Part shown: positions 44,199 through 51,569 of the stretch, piece after piece
Layout of the letters: each line of letters opens with the position of its first letter
Numbering within the stretch: the stretch's first letter is position 1
Source of the DNA: an uncultured Alphaproteobacteria bacterium
GTDB taxonomy: Bacteria; Pseudomonadota; Alphaproteobacteria; UBA6615
Direction of reading: 5' to 3'
DNA length: 64,000 nucleotides
Assembly: GCA_943787745.1 (NCBI GenBank)
Contig: CALSNJ010000007.1
Location: 186,001-250,000 of the forward strand
Position numbers and translations under genes: made by a program
Notes under the pieces: model-generated
Database searches by the model: none
Seen by the model: only the letters and a program-made list of their open reading frames with translations
Told to the model about the DNA's origin: nothing

Positions 44199-45440
44199 AT
44201 GAAGATCGCGATTGCCAAAGAGCGGCGCCCGCACGAGCGGCGTGTTGCGGCGACACCCGATACGATCAAGCGTTACCTGCAATGGGGTTTCGATGTGGCC
44301 GTGGAAAGTGGAGCGGGTGAAGCCGCTTCGATTTCTGATGCCGCTTATGTCGAAGCCGGTGCGACCGTCGGTGCGACGCGCGCCGAAGTGTTTGCCGGTG
44401 CTGATATCGTCTTGAAAGTACAACGCCCGCTGGCCCAGGATTCCGGGGATGACGGCCTGTCTGACATTCCGGACGGGGCTTTCCTCATCGGCCTGCACAA
44501 TCCTTACGGAGACCGGGACGGAGTTGATGCTTATGCGGCGCGGAATATCACTGCGTTTTCGATGGAAATGCTGCCGCGTATCAGTCGCGCGCAATCCATG
44601 GATGTGCTGAGCTCTCAGTCCAACCTGACCGGCTATAAGGCGGTGATTGACGGTGCGGCCAATTACGGCAAGGCGATGCCCATGCTGATGACCGCCGCGG
44701 GGCGCATCAATCCCGCCAAGGTCTTTGTGATGGGGGCCGGCGTGGCCGGACTGCAAGCGATAGCAACTGCGCGCCGTCTGGGGGCCATCGTTTCGGCAAC
44801 CGATGTGCGCGCGGCCTCGAAGGAAGAAGTTCAGAGCCTTGGGGCCACGTTCATTATGGTTGAGGCCGATGAGGGCGACACCGGACAAACCGCTGGTGGG
44901 TATGCCAAGGAAATGTCGGACGATTACAAACGCCGTCAGGCTGAGTTGATCGCGGAACATATCAAGGACCAGGATATCGTGATCACCACGGCCCTGATCC
45001 CGGGGCGGCCTGCGCCGACCCTGGTGAATGACGACATGATCGCGTCCATGCGGTCGGGATCAGTGATCGTTGATATTGCGGCGGAGCAGGGCGGTAACGT
45101 CACGCAGACCAAGCCCGGTGAGATCGCGGTTACGGCCAACGGGGTCAAAATTCTCGGTGAGTTCAACCTTCCATCGCGTCTCGCGACAGATGCCTCGGCG
45201 CTCTATTCGCGCAATGTGATGAACTTCGTTGAACTGCTTGTCGATACCGAAGGGAAGAAGATCGATATCGACTGGGAAGACGAGATCATCAAGGGCACCT
45301 GCCTGACGCGTGACGGCAAGGTGGTTCATCCCGCGTTGTTGCCGGAAGAGGAGAAGGCGCCCGAACCGGTCGCCACTGAAGATGCTGGGTCCGATTCGGA
45401 CAGCGCTTCGGAAACAGATTCAACCGAGAAGGGAGCCTGA
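44199..45440 (+). CDS. pntAA: NAD(P) transhydrogenase subunit alpha, part 1 (NAD-binding domain I)
   Basis: The soluble NAD(H)-binding part of the proton-translocating transhydrogenase that makes NADPH from NADH at the inner membrane. The 413 residues start MKIAIAKERRPHERRVAATPDTIKRY and include MEMLPRISRAQSMDVLSSQSNLTGYKAV, the Rossmann GAGVAGLQAIATARRLGA and the RQAELIAEHIKDQDIVITTALIPGRPAP loop. The C-terminus is an acidic, Ser-rich tail of about 30 residues (EEEKAPEPVATEDAGSDSDS). ATG 44199 was chosen as it begins the conserved region. It is 3 bases from pntAB. Confidence 0.97.
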   Translation: MKIAIAKERRPHERRVAATPDTIKRYLQWGFDVAVESGAGEAASISDAAYVEAGATVGATRAEVFAGADIVLKVQRPLAQDSGDDGLSDIPDGAFLIGLHNPYGDRDGVDAYAARNITAFSMEMLPRISRAQSMDVLSSQSNLTGYKAVIDGAANYGKAMPMLMTAAGRINPAKVFVMGAGVAGLQAIATARRLGAIVSATDVRAASKEEVQSLGATFIMVEADEGDTGQTAGGYAKEMSDDYKRRQAELIAEHIKDQDIVITTALIPGRPAPTLVNDDMIASMRSGSVIVDIAAEQGGNVTQTKPGEIAVTANGVKILGEFNLPSRLATDASALYSRNVMNFVELLVDTEGKKIDIDWEDEIIKGTCLTRDGKVVHPALLPEEEKAPEPVATEDAGSDSDSASETDSTEKGA

Positions 45441-45443
45441 TCC

Positions 45444-45851
45444 ATGGATCCTTCGACACTCGCTGACAACGCAGCGCGTCTGGCCAATGAGGCCGCGACG
45501 GTTGCTGAGAATGCAGCCGGACTTGCGCAGGAGGCAACTCAGCTTGCCCTCACGCAAACCGCCGGCGCGGGCGACCCCTTTGTATTCCTGTTCACGGTTT
45601 TCGTGCTGGCCTGTTTCATCGGCTACTACGTCGTGTGGAGCGTCACACCGGCTCTGCATTCGCCCTTGATGGCGGTGACCAACGCGATTTCCTCTGTGAT
45701 CATCGTCGGGGCGCTGATCGCGGCCGGACCGGATGACTGGAACATCTCGAAAATTTTCGGATTTATCGCCGTCATTCTGGCGTCGGTGAATATTTTTGGC
45801 GGGTTTATCGTGACGCAGAGAATGCTCGCGATGTACCGCGCGAAGAAATAG
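45444..45851 (+). CDS. pntAB: NAD(P) transhydrogenase subunit alpha, part 2 (membrane)
   Basis: The small membrane part of the alpha subunit (135 residues). Three to four helices follow an N-terminal Ala-rich amphipathic extension ([20 protein letters not shown]) not present in E. coli. The core [49 protein letters not shown] is typical, including the [12 protein letters not shown] loop. It lies between pntAA (3 bases) and pntB (10 bases), the usual split operon of alphaproteobacteria. Confidence 0.96.
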   Translation: MDPSTLADNAARLANEAATVAENAAGLAQEATQLALTQTAGAGDPFVFLFTVFVLACFIGYYVVWSVTPALHSPLMAVTNAISSVIIVGALIAAGPDDWNISKIFGFIAVILASVNIFGGFIVTQRMLAMYRAKK

Positions 45852-45861
45852 GGCGCTCGAT

Positions 45862-47265
45862 ATGTCTGCATCATTGACTGCATTTGCGTATCTGGTCTCC
45901 GGCGTCTGTTTCATCATGGCGTTGAAGGGGTTGAGTTCGCCCAAGACCGCGCGGATGGGCAACATTTACGGCATCTCCGGCATGGTGATAGCGATCCTGA
46001 CCACGATCGCGTTGCCAGGCGTGACGTCGCTCAGTGCGATTGTGATCGGCATTGCGATTGGCGGTGCCATTGGCGCCATCATCGCTTTGAAGATCGCGAT
46101 GACCGCATTGCCGCAGCTTGTCGCTGCTTTCCATTCACTGGTTGGCCTCGCAGCTGTCCTCGTGGCCGGTGCTGCGTTTTTCTCACCCGAGGCTTATGGC
46201 ATCGGGAGCGTGGGCAACATCCATATGGGTAGCCTGATCGAGATGTCGATTGGGACAGCCATTGGTGCCATCACCTTTACCGGTTCCATCATCGCGTTTG
46301 GCAAGCTCCAGGGCCTGGTGACGGGCAAGCCGCTGGTCTTCAAGGGCCAGCACATGGTCAATCTGGCACTTGGTGTTGCTCTGGTGGTGGCTGTGATCTG
46401 GCTGGCGGCGACGGAATCACCGAGTGCATTCTGGGCGATTGTGATCTTGTCCCTGATCATCGGTGTGACACTGATCCTGCCAATCGGTGGCGCGGATATG
46501 CCCGTTGTGGTGTCGATGCTGAACTCTTATTCGGGTTGGGCTGCAGCCGGGATTGGGTTCACGCTTTCCAACCCGGCCCTCATCATTGTGGGTGCCCTGG
46601 TCGGGTCCTCGGGCGCGATCCTCAGCTACATCATGTGCCGGGCGATGAACCGTTCGTTCTTCAGTGTGATCCTGGGCGGGTTTGGTGGTGAAGCCGCTGC
46701 TCCCGGCATGGAAGACCTGGGGGATCGCACCGTGCGTCAGGGCTCGGCCGAAGATGCAGCCTTCATTATGGAACAGGCCAACTCCGTCATCATCATTCCG
46801 GGTTACGGCATGGCGGTGGCTCAGGCCCAGCATGCGCTGGCCGAGATGGTCAGCGTGCTCGAAGAGAAGGGCGTCAAGGTTCGTTATGCGATCCATCCTG
46901 TTGCCGGGCGTATGCCGGGGCATATGAATGTGTTGCTGGCGGAAGCCAATGTTCCTTATGACGATGTGCTCGAACTCGATGAGATCAATTCGGACTTCTC
47001 TTCGACCGACGTGACCTTCGTGATTGGTGCGAATGACATCACCAACCCGGCTGCGAAGACCGACAAGTCCAGCCCGATTTACGGGATGCCGGTCTTCAAT
47101 CTGGATGAGTCGGGTACGGTGTTGTTCATCAAACGGTCGCTGGCCTCGGGTTATGCCGGTATCGACAACCCGCTCTTCTACAAGGACAACACGATGATGC
47201 TGTTCGATGACGCCAAGAAGATGTGCGAGAACATCGTCAAGACGCTCAAGGGCGGCGGTCACTAG
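45862..47265 (+). CDS. pntB: NAD(P) transhydrogenase subunit beta
   Basis: The NADP(H)-binding, proton-conducting beta subunit (467 residues). About nine membrane helices contain MGSLIEMSIGTAIGAITFTGSIIAFGKLQG and SPSAFWAIVILSL, and the soluble domain III starts with ITVRQGSAEDAAFIMEQANSVIIIPGYGMAVAQAQHALAEMV, whose GYGMAVAQAQ binds NADP, followed by HPVAGRMPGHMNVLLAEA and NDITNPAAKTDKSSPIYGMPV. It ends 28 bases before a strong terminator. Confidence 0.97.
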   Translation: MSASLTAFAYLVSGVCFIMALKGLSSPKTARMGNIYGISGMVIAILTTIALPGVTSLSAIVIGIAIGGAIGAIIALKIAMTALPQLVAAFHSLVGLAAVLVAGAAFFSPEAYGIGSVGNIHMGSLIEMSIGTAIGAITFTGSIIAFGKLQGLVTGKPLVFKGQHMVNLALGVALVVAVIWLAATESPSAFWAIVILSLIIGVTLILPIGGADMPVVVSMLNSYSGWAAAGIGFTLSNPALIIVGALVGSSGAILSYIMCRAMNRSFFSVILGGFGGEAAAPGMEDLGDRTVRQGSAEDAAFIMEQANSVIIIPGYGMAVAQAQHALAEMVSVLEEKGVKVRYAIHPVAGRMPGHMNVLLAEANVPYDDVLELDEINSDFSSTDVTFVIGANDITNPAAKTDKSSPIYGMPVFNLDESGTVLFIKRSLASGYAGIDNPLFYKDNTMMLFDDAKKMCENIVKTLKGGGH

Positions 47266-47292
47266 CATCTCGACATCAACGACCAAAAACAA

Positions 47293-47322
47293 ACGGCCCC
47301 GGACAAATCCGGGGCCGTTTTT
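47293..47322 (+). terminator. Intrinsic terminator between pntB and rpsU (probably bidirectional)
   Basis: A perfect 10-base-pair stem (ACGGCCCCGG with CCGGGGCCGT), a 6-base loop and a T run; on the minus strand the A-rich left flank gives a T run too, so it can also end rpsU transcripts. Confidence 0.92.
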
Positions 47323-47355
47323 GATTCGTGTGTTCTTCTGGAAGGAAAGAGGGGG

Positions 47356-47571
47356 CTAGAAGCCTTCGCGTTCCTTACGCTTGCGGGCGAGCTTGCGCTG
47401 ACGGCGAACGGCTTCTGCGCCTTCGCGCGCACGCTTCTCCGACGGCTTCTCGTATGAGCGCCGCAGTTTCATCTCACGAAACACGCCTTCACGTTGCATC
47501 TTCTTCTTCAGCGCTTTCAGCGCCTGATCGACATTGTTGTCGCGTACAACAACCTGGACGATGGGAATCAC
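47356..47571 (-). CDS. rpsU: 30S ribosomal protein S21
   Basis: A 71-residue ribosomal protein: [45 protein letters not shown] with a Lys/Arg-rich tail. S21 aids initiation at the 30S platform. The start is unusual: GTG 47571 is the only common start codon, but it abuts the AAGGGG ribosome site. The alternative is an ATC at 47562, nine bases later at ideal spacing, which would give the usual MVQV beginning of this family. The gene has a structured leader upstream and shares a terminator with pntB. Confidence 0.9.
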   Translation of the reverse strand: MIPIVQVVVRDNNVDQALKALKKKMQREGVFREMKLRRSYEKPSEKRAREGAEAVRRQRKLARKRKEREGF

Positions 47572-47604
47572 CCCCTTCCGACTGAATTTGCTCCGGGCAT
47601 CGGG

Positions 47605-47661
47605 AAAAACAACCGATCCCGGGCAGCCTCTTGCGAGGAGGCGTCTACATACACGCCCGGG
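47605..47661 (-). promoter_or_regulatory. Structured rpsU leader: nested hairpin with T run (possible attenuator)
   Basis: Read on the minus strand, CCCGGGC (47661-47655) and GCCCGGG (47624-47618) form an outer stem and GCCTC and GAGGC (47642-47638 with 47630-47626) an inner one. A TTGTTTTT run follows 6 bases later (47605-47609). It begins about 35 bases before the rpsU start, in the position of a transcription attenuator. No protein ligand is implied. Confidence 0.45.
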
Positions 47662-47773
47662 GCACGAATGCCAAGCGATCAGGGCGAATGTGTCGTTGTG
47701 GCCCCAATTTGGGGGTGATGGCCGGAAAAAAACCACAATTCTGGCTCATATGGAGCCGTAACCTGCACTTTTG

Positions 47774-47801
47774 TTGAGGTTCCGTGGTCGTCCGCTGTAG
47801 C
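47774..47801 (+). promoter_or_regulatory. Weak promoter candidate for the vWA/proton-channel operon
   Basis: TTGAGG (47774-47779) and TGTAGC (47796-47801) with 16 bases between are the best sigma-70-like pair before the first gene at 47834. The -10 match is poor. Confidence 0.25.
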
Positions 47802-47833
47802 ATCAAAAGAATACGTCACGAGGGAGAGTACGG

Positions 47834-48724
47834 GTGAAAAACCTGTTTCGATTGGGCTGTTTGGTGTTTGTGGGGTTGCCGGTTGCGCTGGCGCTTCCGG
47901 CATGGGCGCAATCTGCTGGGGTTGGAAGCGGCCAGATCACAAATGCCACGGATGAATGTGATCGTTCGACCATCGACTACGCCGATGAAGAAGGGCTGAC
48001 GCTGGAGGAGAAGATCCGGCGTATGGATCTTGCCCTGACCCGGTCCCTGAATCGGTATGATGAGTGCGCGGCGCCCGACGACGACAAGCTTGATCCGCAA
48101 GACCCCGAAACACCCGCCGAAAGTGCCGAAACGGAATCCGGCGGCGCCGATGGAGCAGAAAATGCGGCTGCGGAAGGTGAATCCGCCGAAACTGCTGAAG
48201 GACAATCTTCCTCCGCATCACCCGGAGATATTTCCGGGAATGAGCCCGACCCGGATCCGAGCCAAAATCCATCCGTTACAACCTTGCCGAGCCTGACCCC
48301 ACCCCCTTCGGGGTCTGAGGGAACAAACGGCACGCAGGCGGGTTCGGCGCAGGCCACGGGTGTCGAGGGTGAAGGCGAAGATATGCCCTCAGTTTCCGGG
48401 TCTCCTTCTGTTGCTGCAGGTGATATTGCCGGAGACGAACCCGACCCTGAGCCTGTAGAACAGACGCGGGCATCGGGCGCGGGTCGTGAAATTGATCCAG
48501 AGCAGGCCGGTCAAGGAGGCGGTACAGGCGACGGCACGGTTGCCGGAACCCGGACGCGTGTCCTGAACAATGGAAAGCTGCCCGAGGACATTCCGCCATC
48601 CGACAATGACAGTGTGTTGGAGGCGCAGATACGACAAGCTGCGATTGACGAGCCTGACCCGGAGCTGAAAAAGAAACTCTGGAACGAATACCGCAGATAT
48701 AAGGGCTTACCGCAGGTCAAATAG
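47834..48724 (+). CDS. Secreted acidic protein, first gene of the vWA/proton-channel operon (unknown function)
   Basis: A 296-residue protein with a signal peptide (NLFRLGCLVFVGLPVALALPAWAQ, cleavage after AWA). A helical domain follows (DECDRSTIDYADEEGLTLEEKIRRMDLALTRSLNRYDEC, with a Cys pair at both ends), then about 150 residues of Glu/Ser/Ala/Gly/Pro-rich low-complexity sequence. A short conserved-looking tail ends ELKKKLWNEYRRYKGL. The middle is probably disordered and extracytoplasmic. It starts at GTG 47834 behind GGGAG. No known family. Position as first gene of a compact eight-gene run suggests a periplasmic partner in the same complex. Confidence 0.75.
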   Translation: MKNLFRLGCLVFVGLPVALALPAWAQSAGVGSGQITNATDECDRSTIDYADEEGLTLEEKIRRMDLALTRSLNRYDECAAPDDDKLDPQDPETPAESAETESGGADGAENAAAEGESAETAEGQSSSASPGDISGNEPDPDPSQNPSVTTLPSLTPPPSGSEGTNGTQAGSAQATGVEGEGEDMPSVSGSPSVAAGDIAGDEPDPEPVEQTRASGAGREIDPEQAGQGGGTGDGTVAGTRTRVLNNGKLPEDIPPSDNDSVLEAQIRQAAIDEPDPELKKKLWNEYRRYKGLPQVK

Positions 48725-48745
48725 CGGTTGGTGATGGAGAGATCG

Positions 48746-50002
48746 ATGCGTTTTTTGATGAAGAGAATGGGTGTCTATGCGGTCTGTTTCAGTTTGGTGC
48801 TGACCGGCTGTGTCACCAATCAGGGTGGAGCGGGCACGGCTGGCGCGGGCGGGCCAAACGTGGGTCCTCAGCTGTCATCAATTTTTGACAAGACCGGTGA
48901 AGCGGTCGTCGACCCGGGTAAGCCCAAGCTCGATATCGTGGTTCCGGTCTTTGACCCTGGACTTTCGGAAAATGCCGAGGATTACAAGGAAGAGGGTGTC
49001 TGGCCCGAATTGCGTCGTGCAGAAGCCAACCGGTTCGCGGTCAAACTGAAAGAAGCACTCGAGGATACAGGAGCATTCGGGGCTGTTCGCGTCGTGCCGG
49101 ATCAGACGGCAACCGGCGACTTGTACGTGCTGGGAAAGATTCTCGAATCGAATGGCGAGGATGTGGAGATACAGGTCGAAGTGACAGACATCACCGGCGA
49201 CAACTGGTTTACCCGGACGTTTGATCACACCGTCGATCCGGGGTTCCACAAAAATCCGCGCAACGAAGGCCGCGACCCTTATGACCCGGTTTTCGCCGAA
49301 GCCGCCAACCGCATCGCTTTGGAACTGGAAGATTATGAGGTTGCCGATCTGGAGACGATCCAGCATGTGACCGAGTTGCGCTTTGGTTCAAATTTTACCG
49401 AGGAAGCGTTTGCCGAGCATCTCGATGCAACAGGCCGCACCGTTGAGCTTGTCAGTTTCCCGAGCGAAGCGGACCCGATGCTCCGCCGGACGCGGGCCGT
49501 GCGTGTCCGCGATCAGCTGTTCGTTGATGGCTTGCAGGAACACTATCGAACCTTCAGTGCCAATATGCAGGATAGCTACCTTGTATGGCAGGAACAAAGC
49601 TTGCTGGAGCTCGAGGCCCGAAGTGAGGCGAACGAGAAGGCGGCAGGGCAGGCTGCATTGGGTGTTCTAGCGATCGGGCTGAGTGTCTTGGCCATCATGG
49701 CGGGGGCTCGATCGAGCTCGTCGGCCGGCGCTACGGCCGCCACAACGGGTGCCATTGTTGGCGGCGTTGTGGGCGCGAAACTTCTCACGGACAGTTTCCA
49801 AACCAGCGAGGAAGCCAAAGTGCATCGCGACGCGCTCGAGGAACTTGGCCAGTCGATCGATATCGATCTGGCCCCCCGTGTGATCGCGTTCCAAAAAGAA
49901 ACCGTCGAATTGACGGGGACCGCCAAGGAGCAGTTTGCCCAGTGGCGGGAGTTTCTGCAGAAAATTTTCGAGCAGGAAAAGACCCCGCAGGTACAGCTCT
50001 AG
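48746..50002 (+). CDS. Outer-membrane-type lipoprotein of the vWA/proton-channel operon
   Basis: A 418-residue protein beginning with a signal and lipobox (CFSLVLTGCVTN; the +2 residue is Val, so not Asp-retained). The N-terminal half looks like the strand-rich CsgG/LpoB-type nucleotide-free fold (KPKLDIVVPVFDPGL, then DLYVLGKILESNGEDVEIQVEV), a weak guess. The C-terminal half has a hydrophobic Gly/Ser-rich segment (LGVLAIGLSVLAIMAGARS then GATAATTGAIVGGVVGAKLL) with glycine-zipper character, so it may enter the membrane. Start at ATG 48746 is 5 bases after GGAGAG; in-frame ATGs at 48734 and 48728 lack one. It is 21 bases after the first gene. Confidence 0.75.
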   Translation: MRFLMKRMGVYAVCFSLVLTGCVTNQGGAGTAGAGGPNVGPQLSSIFDKTGEAVVDPGKPKLDIVVPVFDPGLSENAEDYKEEGVWPELRRAEANRFAVKLKEALEDTGAFGAVRVVPDQTATGDLYVLGKILESNGEDVEIQVEVTDITGDNWFTRTFDHTVDPGFHKNPRNEGRDPYDPVFAEAANRIALELEDYEVADLETIQHVTELRFGSNFTEEAFAEHLDATGRTVELVSFPSEADPMLRRTRAVRVRDQLFVDGLQEHYRTFSANMQDSYLVWQEQSLLELEARSEANEKAAGQAALGVLAIGLSVLAIMAGARSSSSAGATAATTGAIVGGVVGAKLLTDSFQTSEEAKVHRDALEELGQSIDIDLAPRVIAFQKETVELTGTAKEQFAQWREFLQKIFEQEKTPQVQL

Positions 50003-50015
50003 GTCTGCGCGTTCC

Positions 50016-51569
50016 ATGCTTCTCGAAAAACTCGAACAGGAAAGCCGCGCATCCCGGCGGCGACGGCTGATCGTTGCTGGCGGATTTGCCGGCGCGGCGG
50101 TTTTGCTTGGGCTGTTTCTTGTCGCGGTTGTTGTTGTCTGGCCCAAGGTCGAGGGCACAGCTGTAACTGCCGAACCGGTCCGCGAGGACGGGAGTCCTGT
50201 GCGCGTGGATGCGCGGGCTCCGGATGACAATGTTACGCGCCTATCGGCCAACCCTTCACCGGGAACGGCTCGGGATAGCGAGATTTCAGGCGAGATATCG
50301 CAAGGCAATCCGGTTTCACCGCAGCAATTCGACGATGACACGGCGTCGCGCGATCAGTTCAAGGCGCTGTTCGAGACCTTCCAGAAGGACATCGAGCCCG
50401 ACATTTCATCCACTGCCTTTGCCGGTTGGGACGCCGCCACGCAGCAAGACGTCATCGCGCAAAAAGAGTCAGCCTTCGCGCAGTTCTCCCGCGGGCAATA
50501 CAGCGAGGCGTTGGAAGGTTTGGAAGCTGCGACGTCGCAAGCCCAAAAATCTCTCGATGCACGTGATCTCGCTTTTGATGCGGCCTTGCGTGAGGCGCGA
50601 TCGGCTTATGACACAGACAACTATGATCAGGCCCTGCCGCAGATCACGCGGGCCCGCCAGTTGAAGCCGGACTCGGCCGAGGCTGAGGCTCTCGAAGCTG
50701 AGGTGGCGCGACTTCCAGAGATTTTGAATGCGATCTCGAAGGCCTCGGTGGCGCGTGTTGAAAACGATCTGGAGGCTGAGGAAAAATACCTTGGCGAGGC
50801 CCTCGCGCTTGACGCCGATCGGTCGGAGCTTGCGTTGCGGCGCCAGGAGATTCAGATAGAACGGAAGGAACGGGCATATGCTGGCCGGGTTCAGTCCGGA
50901 TTGGCGAATGTTCAGTCACGCCGGTTGTCGAGTGCGCGCGCGGATTTGAGCGCAGCGCGTGAGATGTTTTCGGATCGCAGCGAGACGCGATTGCTGTCCC
51001 GGCAGGTTGCTGCGCTGGCCGAGAAGATGGAGTTTGAAAAGATGATGGCATCGGCCGCCGATGCGCGCCGTGCCGATGACTGGATCGCTGCCGAGGATTT
51101 TTATGCGCGCGCGGGCGCAATCGTGCCCGATGATCCGCAGGTCAATGGCGGCTATCAACTTGCCGGGGAGATCAATCAACTGCAAACCGAGATGGTGAAG
51201 GTGCTCGACAAGCCTGAACGATTGGCATCAGAGAGCGTTGCTGCGCATGCATCAGCGCTTGTGTCGAAAGCGCGCGATATTGCCGATTTGAGCCCCTCGC
51301 TCGCCACGCGAAGCGAAGAGGTTGCAGCGCTTGTGAAGGCCTATGGAACCAAGGTTTCAATTCGTATCCTGTCCGATGGGATTACAAGAATTTCCGTACG
51401 CGGCGTCGGGCAGGTTGGCGCGACAACGGACCGAACCATCGAACTAAGGCCGGGGAGCTACACATTCGAAGGTGCGCGTGCGGGCTTCCGTTCCAAACTT
51501 ATTCAGGTTGATATTCCGCCCGGCACTGAAGGTCTGGTGTTGGAGATTTATCCCGATGAGCGCGTTTGA
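50016..51569 (+). CDS. TPR-containing inner-membrane protein with a C-terminal PEGA-like domain
   Basis: A 517-residue protein anchored by one N-terminal helix (LIVAGGFAGAAVLLGLFLVAVVVV) with a short basic cytoplasmic tip (KLEQESRASRRRR), so the rest is periplasmic. A flexible acidic linker is followed by a TPR-like helical solenoid (YSEALEGLEAATSQAQKSL, YDQALPQITRARQLKPDSAEAEALE, AEEKYLGEALALDADRSE) over about 150-380. The end (SIRILSDGITRISVRGVGQV and TIELRPGSYTFEGARAGFRSK) is a PEGA-like beta unit, as in the next gene. Its ATG is 13 bases after the lipoprotein and its 3' end overlaps the next gene by 14 bases. Confidence 0.78.
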   Translation: MLLEKLEQESRASRRRRLIVAGGFAGAAVLLGLFLVAVVVVWPKVEGTAVTAEPVREDGSPVRVDARAPDDNVTRLSANPSPGTARDSEISGEISQGNPVSPQQFDDDTASRDQFKALFETFQKDIEPDISSTAFAGWDAATQQDVIAQKESAFAQFSRGQYSEALEGLEAATSQAQKSLDARDLAFDAALREARSAYDTDNYDQALPQITRARQLKPDSAEAEALEAEVARLPEILNAISKASVARVENDLEAEEKYLGEALALDADRSELALRRQEIQIERKERAYAGRVQSGLANVQSRRLSSARADLSAAREMFSDRSETRLLSRQVAALAEKMEFEKMMASAADARRADDWIAAEDFYARAGAIVPDDPQVNGGYQLAGEINQLQTEMVKVLDKPERLASESVAAHASALVSKARDIADLSPSLATRSEEVAALVKAYGTKVSIRILSDGITRISVRGVGQVGATTDRTIELRPGSYTFEGARAGFRSKLIQVDIPPGTEGLVLEIYPDERV

